A stretch of 64,000 bases of DNA from Amyelois transitella (taxonomy: Eukaryota; Arthropoda; Insecta; Lepidoptera; Pyralidae), in contig NC_083511.1 of assembly GCF_032362555.1 (NCBI RefSeq), forward strand, positions 1,054,001 to 1,118,000, written 5' to 3'. Shown here piece by piece: positions 11,331 to 23,300 of the stretch. The notes under the pieces are model-generated. The model searched no databases and had not been told where the DNA came from. It worked only from the letters and a program-made list of their open reading frames with translations. The translations under genes were made by a program, and so were the position numbers. How positions within the stretch are numbered: the stretch's first letter is position 1; each line of letters opens with the position of its first letter.

Positions 11331-14300
11331 TCAAGCTCCCTCTTTGCTTTCGACTACATTTTCTTCTGCATTTTCTTCCATTGCTTCCCCTTTTTCTTGA
11401 CTGAATATATCATCATCAGGAGCTGTAGGAGTTTGTTTTTCTACTACTGCAGGTTCAGAAGTATCCATAGAAGGTTGGAAACTAGTGTCTATGGCATCGC
11501 TAGCGTCGTATAGATCAGGTGCGGAATCTTTGGATGCTTCGCTTTCTATTGGTTCGTTTTCTACGGGTTCAGTGCTATTCTGATTACTACTTTCTTCATT
11601 ATCGTAATTACTGGAGTTGAAATTCTCCTGTTCGCCAGGATTTTCAACTTCATTAAATCTTTCCTCTTGTGTACTGTTACTCTCCGAGTCTTTAAATGTT
11701 GTACTTTCTTCATCTTTTGGTATGGAATCATTACTATCCTGATCATTAGCCTTGTCCTCATATTTATCAACTTTAGACTCCTCGAAATGTTGCTTCTCCT
11801 CGCTTTGCATTTCAATGCTATCTGTTTCTTCATTAACCTTATTGTTATCATTATTCTGTACAATCTGTTCCTCTTGACTAGCGACAACTTCACTATTCTT
11901 GTTCTCACTATCCTCCGCTGTGACTTCAGCGGTTTCTGTGATCTGCGGTTCCACTACATCTTCAGCAGCGCCCCATCTAGATTTCCTATCTTTGTTTCTA
12001 TTTCTTTCCTCTCGCGGTGGCCTGGCCGGTTTTTCTTCCTGTTTGGAATTATCGAAACTCCTCCTGCGATCTGCAGAACGATCTGTCCTGTCTTGACGAT
12101 CCGGTCTGTCCTGGCGATCTTGGCGGTCTCTGAACCTGTCTTCGTGATCCCTACTCCTCCTGTCCCTCCTGCGGTCATCCCATTCCCCTCTCCTTTCGGG
12201 CCATTCCCTATTGTCCCGGTCGCCGTTCCAACCCCTATCGCCGAATTGTTCACGCTCGTCGAATCGCCTGCCTCTATCGAAGAATTCTGGGGGACCGTCA
12301 AACCTTGGAGGTCCATCGAACGGTCTATCCCCTTCGAACGGTCCGTCGAACTGCCTGGGACCGTCGAACGGTGGTCTGGGTCCGTCGAACGGTGGTCTGG
12401 GGCCGTCGAAAGGCGGCCTGGGCCCATCAAAAGGCGGCCTCGCGCCATCAAACGGCGGCCGGTTCATTCCATCGAAAGGCATCCTATTGAACGGCGGGCG
12501 TTCAAATCGCGGCGGTCCGTCGAACATTGGGCCATCGAAAGGCGGCCTTTCGAAAGGCGGACGGTTGAACAGCGGCGGTGGGCCCATTCCGTTGAAACGC
12601 GGCCCGAATCCCGGCCCCGGCCCTTGTACTGGGCCTTCCATCCATGGCCCTCCTGAAAATAGCAGTCGCAATGTTAATCACGTTATCAAATAAAAAATGT
12701 GATTACTGAGAAGAGAGGTTCACTAGGAGGAAAGTTATTTTTATTTGAAAATAAGAAATGACGATTCATTATTGACTCAACTACACTTAAATCTTTTAAC
12801 GTCTTTCTATGAAGATTCCTGGTGTTTCTGATCATTTCTTATTTTGCAATTTGCATGGGAGTCGTACCTTGCATCGGTGGTCGAGGCGGGCCTCTCATTC
12901 TCAACTCTGTAATAGTAAATATCTATTTAATTATTTGAAAGAATAACATGGTCTGAAAGTTTTGTATATTAAAAAAAAAAAGTTTTTTTTTTATTATTTT
13001 GAATATCACTAACTATTTCACAGCTATGGTTATTACATTATCTTTGGTTGGTCAATTTAAACTATCGCAGACTCCTCCTATCTAGATTACGACATATAAT
13101 CACGTCTACATTCCTTGTCGAGAAGACAGAGCTAACAGTGTTGAAACGACTGAAAGGCCACGTTCATCTGCTTGGCTTAATAATAGAATTGAGATTAAAA
13201 TAGTGACAGGTTGCTAGGCCCATCGCCTAAAAGCGGAATCCCTAGTTTAAAAGCCTATCTTTAAGTCGCCTTTCACGAAACCAACAGGAAAGAGTTAGGC
13301 AATAGTCCTATTTGTTTCTCGGTAGAAACAAATAGGACTATTGTTTCTACCGAGATTAGATAAATACGATGTTCACATTTAACATGGTATAAAACAAGGA
13401 CTGACCAGCCCTGAAGGGCGGCCCCGCAAGCGGCGCCCGCGGCGGCGCCCAGCCCTCGGGCGCGGCGCCCGGGGCTCCGGCCAGCGCCGGCTTGTTCTCC
13501 TCTTCTGGAAACGAACGATTTATTTTTATATATATACTAGAGGCCGCCCGCGACTTCGTCCGCATGGAAACCCTATCAATCCCGCGGGAACTCTGGGATA
13601 AAAAGTAGCCTATGTGTTATTCTGGGTCTTCAGCTACCTATATACCAAATTTCATGGTAATCGGTTCAGTAGTTTTTGCGTGAAAGAGTAACAAACATCC
13701 ATACATCCATACAAACTTTCGCCTTTATAATAGTAGTAGGATTTATAATTCTAATCGCCTTGCTGTTCAGCTCCTGATACTCTAAGACGTCTGAAAAGAC
13801 GCATAATTCAAGACCTTGACAACGAATAATACTGTCGTTGTCACATAGAGAGGAGGTCTTCGTTGGGAGAGCACTCTTCGTGTCAAGAGTACCCGAAACC
13901 GGAGGTCCCCGGTTCGAATCCCGGCCAGGACATGATGAGAAACGATTTTTTTCTGATTGGCCTGGGTCTTACATGTTTATTCTATATAAGTATTTACTAT
14001 AAACTATAGTATCGCTGAGTTAGTATCTTGTAACACAAGTTTCGAATCTACTACGAGGCAAACTCAATCTGTGTAATTTGTCGCGTATATATTTATTTTT
14101 ATAAATATATTAATATTAATTAATTAAGTATGACCCAACCTAAAGTTCCCTGTCAGACTTAATGGTTGACTAGAAAATAATGCTTTTGCATTTAGAACGC
14201 TAATTGTAAAGTAAAAAGAAGGTCAAGGCATGATGAGAAAATAACTTTTTCTGATTGTCCTGGGTCTTGGATGTTTATCTATATAAGTATTTATTATAAA

Positions 14301-17300
14301 ATATAGTATCGCTGAGTTAGTATCTTGTAACACAAGTTTCGAACCTACTACGAGGCTAACTCAATCTGTGTAATTTGTCGCGTAGGTATATATTTATTTT
14401 TATAAATAAAAATATTCATTTAGTTTGACCCCACCTAAAGTTCTCTGTCAAACCCAATGTCAACCATTAAATAATGCTTCTAGCATTAAATACGCATATT
14501 GTGCTATACACTTGTATTTAATACAATACCATACCACACTAAACCAGACAAGAATAACATCAGAAGTGGGATTTGAAGTCAACCAAGAGGGAAGCCGCCA
14601 TTCACTTGCTCTTACAATGTCATTAACAAATTTTTGTTGCAATTAACAAGTGACTCACCATCGCCCGCCTGTGCATCGTGCCCAGCAGGCAGCCTGTCAA
14701 TGAGGGTGTTCCTCTCCCTGTCTGTGGGTCGCTCAATATCGAAGTCCTTCTCTCCGTCGCGAGGCTTCCCGTTGGCCATCTCCCACAGGCGGTCCTGGAG
14801 GGATTTCTCGGGATTCTCGGCGTTGGCGCGGGGGGATTTATCGCGGCTGCGTTCTCTGTGATGATGAAAAAAATAAAGTTACAAAATATTGCTTGCATGA
14901 ATATGTATTAATAGAGCTTGCATGAAGAGACTTTATGTATGTTTGTATGTATAAATAAATAGATATTATAATAACAACTGTACCTGTTGTTGTCACTATT
15001 TGAATCTCAATTCTATCATTAAACCAAACAACTGAACGTGGCATATCAGTCTTTTTAAGACCGTTGGCTCTGTCTACTCCGCAAGGGATTTATGTAGACG
15101 TGACTATACGTGGTAATCTAAATAGGAGGAGTCTGTGATATTTTGATTGACCAACCAATGTTTTAAAACTAAAAGATGTGACAAATAGATAGTGATGTAT
15201 GTATGTAATAAATAAATAGATGTAATGACAACCGTGCCGTGTGCCGTGTGGTTCCCGGCACTAATACAAAGAAGGATAGAACCACTCATCTCTTTCCCAT
15301 GGATGTCGTAAAAGGCGACTAAGGGATAGGCTTACAAACTTGGGATTCTTTTTTTAACGCGATGGGCTAGCAACCTGTCACTATTTGAATCTCAATTCTA
15401 TCATTAAACCAAACAACTGAATGTGGCCTGTCTGTCTTTTCAAGACCGTTGGCTCTGTCTACCCCGCAAGGGATATAGACGTGATCATATGTATGTATGT
15501 ATGTATTATAACAACAACTGTAGGTACCTGTTGCTGTCCCTGCCCTGGAAGCGGTCGCGGTCGCGTCGGTCCCGGCCGCGGTCCCGGTCCCGGTCGCGGT
15601 CGCGGTCGCGGCGGTCATCGCGGTTGTCTCTCACGTCCCTGCAGGCAAAATATAATATTGAGTTAATTTACTTCGTTTGTGTGGTACATTGCGAATTGGA
15701 ACATATAAATTGTTCCAGCTATGTACATACATACATAAATATACATATGTATATATATTATAGTAGCTGTCCCGATAAACGTTGTTTTCCCAAATAAATA
15801 AATTTTAAATAATTTTTAGTAAAAAAAAATAATTTAAGTGTGGACAACCCCTGTCACTAAGAGGTATGAAATTAAGATGTTGGCCGATTCTCAGACCTAC
15901 TCAATATGCTCACAAAATTTCATGGAAATCGGTCAAGCCGTTTCGGAGGAGTACGGCAACGAACATTGTGACATGAGAATTTTATATATAAGATATTTGG
16001 TCTTTTCAAGACTGTTGGGTCTGTCTATCCCGGAAGGGATATAGAGACAACTATATTTATGAACGTATCTAATGTAAATGTAAGAATACTCTTTGTTATT
16101 ACATTCATAACTATTCAAAAAAGTAACTTTTCTAGAAAAAAAAGTACTGATATCACAAATTGATCATATAACTAATAGGCTTATAAAATTGGGAGACGGG
16201 CTAGCAACGTGTCACTTTATATGAATATTAATTCTATCAGTAAGCCAAACAGCTGAATGTGGCCTATCAGTATTTTCAAGAGTGTTCTATCTATCTACCC
16301 CGCAAGGGATATAGACGTGATGATATTTTATTTATTTAAAAATTTCACTGCACATTATACAAATTTATAGCACAATTGGCGGACTTAATGCTAGAAGCAT
16401 TATCTATACCAGTCAACCATGGGTATGTATGTATTTATTTATTTATGTACACAAAATTATATACAGGAGCATTTATTACAATAATTCTAGTACAAAGGTG
16501 CTACTTATTTCAAAAGAAATCTCTTCCAGTAGACCCATGAGAGGAAAGATGAATTTTAGAGCGGTATGGCGTGTGCATAAATAACGTTTAACTACGTACA
16601 TATTTAACTAAACAACCATGCTAATACTTACATAATTAAACATGGAATAATTAAATAAATGACAGTAATAATGTGTATGTATGTATGTCTGATGTGATAT
16701 GTATGTATACAACTCACCGCTCCCGGTCCCTCCGGTCGCGGTCTCCGCGCCGGTCGCGGTCTCTCCGGTCTCGGTCCCCGCGCCGGTCGCGGTCTCGGTC
16801 TCGGTCTCTCCTGTCGCGGTCTGACTTCCTCTCCTAAGACAATTCACCAAGTCTTCATTTAGAACAAAACGTATTAAACACATAAACTCCTGCTTGTTTC
16901 TGTTACCGCGGCAATTTCGAGAAATACTCTAGTGGTATTTCCTATATTGAATATAAAAAAAAGAATAGTACCACTCCATCTCTTGCCCATGGATGTCGTA
17001 AAAGGCAACTAAGGTTGGAACAGGCTTATAAACTTGGAAATTCTTCTTCTAGGTGATGGGCTAGCAACTTGTCACTATTTGAATTTTAATTTTTTAATTT
17101 TAAATTTGAAATTTAATTCTATCATTAAGCCAAACAGTCAACGTGGCCTGTCAGTCTTTTAAGACTGCCGGCTCTGTCTACCCCGGATTCACTGGATTCC
17201 ACAAACTTAAATTGCTTGACAGTTTAGTTACGTGCGCGTTTAATAACTAAAATAAATAAGTTATAATACCTCCTCTGTCTTGTTCTCCTCAGTGGGGGGA

Positions 17301-20300
17301 GGTTGTGATGCGTTGAATGGGGGAGGCTCGTTGATGTTGAACCCCGGGGGGGGCTCCGCCGAGTTGAAGACCGGGGGCGGCTTCGACAGCAGGGCTTGGA
17401 GCTGGGAAGAACTCATACTCGTTAAATAGTTTTATTTATTGTGTTAAATTAGTAACTTTAAATGAGACTGACCGCAGTCGAACTGTGAAAACAGTTTTGC
17501 GGAATATTGTTTTAAGTTCATAATGAATATTGTGTAATAAATAAATAAATAAAATAAAAAAAATAATCGCTGACAATGTCATATTAAATGAATGACTAAT
17601 ATTATAAATGCCGAAGTCTGTTTGTCTGTTTTGCTGTCACAGCTAAACCGTTGGAACGATTCAAATAAAACTTAGAATGCATAGTTAAATAACCTTTTTT
17701 TTAAAAATAAATCTTTAATATACTTAAATATGTGGACGAAGCGAAGGAAGTATGCAGAGATCGTGGCAAGTGGAAAGATGTAGTCTCTGCTTACCCGTCC
17801 GGGAAAAAGGTGTGATTTTATGTTATTTTTATGTTTGTTCATACATAAAATCACGCTTCTTTCGTTTTTATGTTGTTTTATACTAAAATGAGAATACATC
17901 CCTTACGGGGCAGACTGAGTATATACCAATACCATAGTCAAGATCGAAAAAGCATTTACCAAAAGTAAATACATACGTATAATGTTATAACCTAAATTTA
18001 TTGAAATGTAAAATGACGCGACAAATTGCCTGCTAAGGGTTATTTTCGTGAACAAAATATTGTTTTTTTTTAATATGTTAAAAATGAACGTAGAACGTGA
18101 GTTTGAACTGAAATGGTTTGACAAGACAACAGTGAATGAACGTAAAACGCGAGTTTGACTGAAATGGTTTGACAAGACAACAGTGAATGAACGTAAAACG
18201 CGAGTTTGACTGAAATGGTTTGACAAGACAACAGTGAATGAACGTAAAACGCGAGTTTGACTGAAATGGTTTGACAAGACAATAGGGAATGAACGTAAAA
18301 CGCGAGTTTGACTGAAATGGTTTGACAAGACAATAGTGAATGAACGTAAAACGCGAGTTTGACTGAAATGGTTTGACAAGACAACAGTGAATGAACTTAA
18401 AACGTGAGTTTGACCTGAAATGGTTTACATCACTAGTTATAACATTTACATCACTAGTTATAACCTAAATTTATTGAAATGTAAAATGACGCGAAAAATT
18501 GCCTGCTAAGGGTTATTTTCATGAACAAAATATTGTTTTTTTTTTATATGTTGTAATTGATATGTTTTGACATGCCAATAGTCGAGGAGAGGCCTATACC
18601 TGGTCGGGCAACGCGGGCGGCGCGGCGGGCTCCGGGGGCTCCTCGGGGTCCAGCTCCATGGCGTCGTCGGCGGCGGCGGCGGCCGGGGGCTGCGGCAGTC
18701 ACGGCATTACATACATACATACATCGTAAAAGGCGACTAAGGGCGATTACAAACTTGGGATTCTTTTTTAGACGTTGGGTTAGCAACCTGTCACTATTTG
18801 AATCTCAATTCTAACATTATACATATGGTCACGTCTATATCCCTCGCGGGGTAGATAAAATCAATTGTCTTGTAAAGACTGAATGGCCACGTTCAGCTAT
18901 TTGGCTTTATGTAAGAATTGAGATTCAAATAGTGACAGGATGCTAACCCATCGCCTAAAAAAGAATCCCAAGTTCATGTTATTATTGAAAATTAATTATA
19001 CATATATCGGTGATGTTATGAGCATAGAAATCAAAATATGATAAGACTTTGTAAGTGTAAAAATTAATAATATTCGATGATGAAATTTCAGCTCTGTAAA
19101 CTTATTACTGTTGTTGACTTAAATATTTCTTACTTATACACATATTATCACGTCTATATCCCTTGCGTGGAATAAAAAGACTGATAAGCCACGCTTAGCT
19201 GCATGGCATATTAATGGAATTGAAATTGAAATTACGATAGATTCCTAGCCCATCGCCTACAAGAGGAATCAAACGTTTATAAGCCTTATTTTACCCATTG
19301 AAGTCATAAAAGGCAACTAAGGTATAGACTAATAAACTTGAGATCCATCTTTTAGGCGATGCCCCAGCAACCTGTCACTATTTGAATCTCAATTCCATCA
19401 TTGAGCTAAACGTGGCGTATCAATCTTTCCGAGATTATTAGCTCTGTCTACCCGGCCACGAATAAAGACGTAATTATATATACTTATGTATTTATTACCT
19501 GGTGTTGTGGCTGTTGCGGAGCGGCGTGTGGCATCAAAGGCAGGCCGGGAACAATGCCACCCAACAAACCACCTAGGAATCCGCCTACCATACCTGAAAA
19601 TATAACAATATTAAATAACTGATCACACGAAATAAATTAAATATCTATTAAAGTTATATATTTGTCTTGAAAAGAAATTTTATTCAAATTCAAAACGTTT
19701 ATACATTATTCTGGAACACTTCAATATTACAAAATAATTGTCATATCTGTTTGTTTCACAACATTGGTTGACGTCAAATAAATTACTTAGAATTAAGTTT
19801 ACTGCCGCTTCCAAAGCGTAATATTCACAGTGATTCAGATGAAGTTATTCCAGGTGGTATTATATTTATATTTAATCCGTTTCAATAAAAAAACGAATAT
19901 AAAATGGCGTCAAGTACTGTCCGTTAGTCGTCTTTTCCGACATCCATGGGGAAAGAGATAGATTATCAAGCGGCACAGCGCACGCAATAGTTACCGGGCG
20001 GCGGCGCCCGCGCACCGGTTACTGCAGGCTTTTACAATACACTCCATGTTTATACGTGTTATTATTCCTCTCCGGGAACGAGGCATGATTTATGTATTAT
20101 ATGTATGAGATAAAATAATATGTTACCTGTAACGCCAGCTGGCAATGTGGGCGGTCTCATGGGCGGCAACCCCGGAGGCAGCCCTGGAGGGAGTCCCGCG
20201 GGAAGACTGAGAGAGGGGAAACAATCGTTTTAGCATTTAGTATGATAAAATAAATGTATATGGAATTTTAATTAAAAATATTTTTAGATACAACAAATTT

Positions 20301-23300
20301 CTAGAGCTCATAAATATCAATTGGGATTGTGGAACCCTAAATATAGTAATAAAAAAAATTACTCTTGAATTTTACATCGTTGAAGTAAAGAGTATGTATA
20401 GTTATCTTTTTGCAAAATCGCAATGATACAAATATTTTTATGGAATGTTACGTAAGGATTACATCTTTTCCCTGACAACTTCTTTCATTGCTACATTCAT
20501 CATTTACTACATGCAGACGTAAGTTTAGATTTAATCAAGACACAAATAATTAAAATTACTTCTATTAAAATTAAAGATGTTGATTTTATTCATTAGAAAT
20601 AGATATATATTTTCCTCTATTATGTTGGTACATGTAAAATGTGCACGGGCCCATAGGGACCCGGTCATTTGGGAGGCGTTCATGGGGCCGAAGCCAACAT
20701 GAAGAGGCCCTTTGGTACCTTTTGTTCTAGAGTGAGATGGCTGCAGCTGTGGAGATATGTCCCTTGATGAACCATTGGGATACACCAACGGACAGCCCTC
20801 CCCAACTGCCAAACTATTGCCAGGTAGGGATTTACTTAGTCTGGGTCATGCGGATGGGATGCTAGTGGATTGGATTACTGGGCTATGGTCACTCTATTAT
20901 TATTATTATATTTTGTGGTATATATTTAATCTAAGACCTTACCTAATTCACATGTATATCACTAATGACAATCAGTACTAAAATTTAAATTAATATAGTA
21001 TTTGATAAATCTTTTCCTCTGAGAAAGAGACCTCGTTACACCTTTACACTAAAATCCTGGATTAAAGTTTGTTATAAATATATAAAAACGGATAAAACAG
21101 AAATGAACTGACCCAGGCGGAGGCATCCTGTGCACAGGCATGGTGATGGCGGCCTGCGGGAGCGGAATGTTGGGCGGCAGCATGCCCGACATGCCGCCCG
21201 CCATGCCGCCGGACATGCCGCCCGCCATGCCGCCCGCCATGCCGCCCGACATGCCGGGCGCCGGCATTGCCAGCATGTTCGCCGCGGACGACGGCGGCAG
21301 GCCCAGCATGGACATATTGTCCATCATTTTTGGGATTATCTGGACGAGAAAAATATTTAATTCAATGAAGAATCAACACAAATTAGTCATAGTATTTTGG
21401 TATTAGTGTTTGTTTCATAATAGCTTATGCGCGGGGGTTCGTTCCCGTGGGAAATTCGAGAAAAAAGTAGCCTATGTCACTCCAGAAAACATATTCTATA
21501 TCTGTGCAAAATTTAATGAAAATCAGTCCAGTAGTTTTTGAGTTTATTTGTTGAAGACATACAGAAATGCAAATTTCTTCTCTTGCATAATATAATGGAA
21601 TATGGATAAACATGTTATGCGCCATTTTGTGACGGCGGCCATCTTAAATTGATTCCCATCAAACATAGAACATTAGCAACTTTTTCTTCACACTTCATCG
21701 TAGTATTTGAAGGTAATGACAACATACTCCTAAATTTGGGTAAGTCCATCAATATTGAATCCCAAACGATTATAAAACCAAAATCTAATAATATTTAAAC
21801 GAGCAATTCTTGTATATATATATAATCAGGATCTCGGAAACGGCTCCAACGATTTTCATGAAAGTTACAGATTAGGGGCTTTTCGGCTCAAGGAATCGAT
21901 TTATCAAGGTCCTAGGTTCGAGAAAAGCTCGGTTCCCAACATATATAAACATTTCAAAAACCGCTAAGAAATTATATCAGCGCCATCTCTGGTAGACCGA
22001 GCAAAGCTCGGTCAACCAGGTTCTATTTATTATTGGCTAAAAAACCTTGTTGTTCTCTCCATATCATCATCATCTCAAAACATCCACGATGTCGCCTGAA
22101 ACAAGACTTATATCACAACAAATGGACTGACCCTTGGTGGCAGCCAAGGCGGCAGAGTCTCCTCGTCCACAGCGCCGCCGTCCTCCAAGGCGTCCAGCGA
22201 CAGCGCCCCCAGGGCCCAGCGCTGGTGCAGCGCCGCCCACGGCAAGTACGACACGCCCTGCTCCGACTCCCAGTAGTCTTTCCACTCGCGACCTTTCACA
22301 CCTTTCCCTGGAGCCCACGCCACCTGGAACATGATCAGACTGTTCGAACACGTTTTTCTTTCGTTATAGATGATACAAAGTATAATAGTCGTATCTTTCT
22401 TTAATTATCTTTTTAGGATACATGGTAGTTTTTATGTATGTTTATTATAATAATTTTATTTTATATTTTGTGCAGGTATAGATATATATTTATTTGGTTT
22501 GATCCCACATAAAGTTCTCTGTCAGACCCAATGGTTGACTAGTAGCTAATGCATTTGGCATTTAGTCCGCCAATTGTGCTGTATATTTGTATTTTGTGCA
22601 ATGAAGTTTAAATAAATAATTCATATTGATCTCAAACATACTTATGCACACGACATACTGCTCCAATATTCATCTCTCCTCTCACGGGTCTACCGAAAGA
22701 GAATTCCCTAGAAATAAGTAGTACCTACAAACATACATATGGTCACGTCTATATCCCTTGCGGGCTTGACAGAGCCAACAGTCTTGAAAGGACTGAACGG
22801 CTACGTTCAGCTATTTGGCTTAATGATAGAATTGAGATTCAAATAGTGAGAGATTGCTAGCCCATCGCCTAAAAGAGAATCCCAAGTCTGTAAGCCTATC
22901 CCTTAGTCAACTTTTACGACATCCATGGGAAAGAGTTGGAGTGGTCCCATTCTTTTTTGTATTGATGCCGGGAACCACACTGCACTATGTAAGTAACTAG
23001 TATCTTTGTACTACAATAGGCTATTTGACAAAGTTCTAAAAACTATCTTAGGGTATTTATTTGTTTATAAGGAGCCCTAAAAAAAAATTTATTTCTTTAT
23101 TTTAGCTATTTTATTAAAAAATCGAAAAAGAAAATGCCATATTCAAATATGCCGCCATAACGTGACTTTTAGCAATATGGCCGCCATGACATGCAGTGAC
23201 GTAAATTTCGCATAAATATCATACAGAGCTTGTTGGTGTTCCGAATAGTTTTGATTTTCTCTTGTTTTATTTAACTTGTTCCACCTCATATGTGTAAAAA

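Noticed and set aside
11667-12693. Long plus-strand frames (329 and 160 aa) opposite the SCAF last exon
   Set aside because: They are antisense shadows of the low-complexity coding exon, with compositions dictated by it.
14656-14911. Plus-strand frames of 75-91 aa
   Set aside because: Shadows of SCAF exon 20 on the other strand, whose frame joins its neighbours in phase.
17903-18384. Open frames of 158 and 104 aa with 17-residue repeats
   Set aside because: They arise from the 51-bp satellite, whose period is divisible by three. No start context, no family, and they lie in a SCAF intron.
18557-18814. Alanine/arginine-rich plus frame over SCAF exon 16
   Set aside because: GC-rich antisense shadow extended into a retroposon fragment.
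21130-21406. Plus-strand frame with repeated MPPAMPPDMPP
   Set aside because: Antisense shadow of SCAF exon 13, which encodes a Gly/Met-rich repeat on the minus strand.
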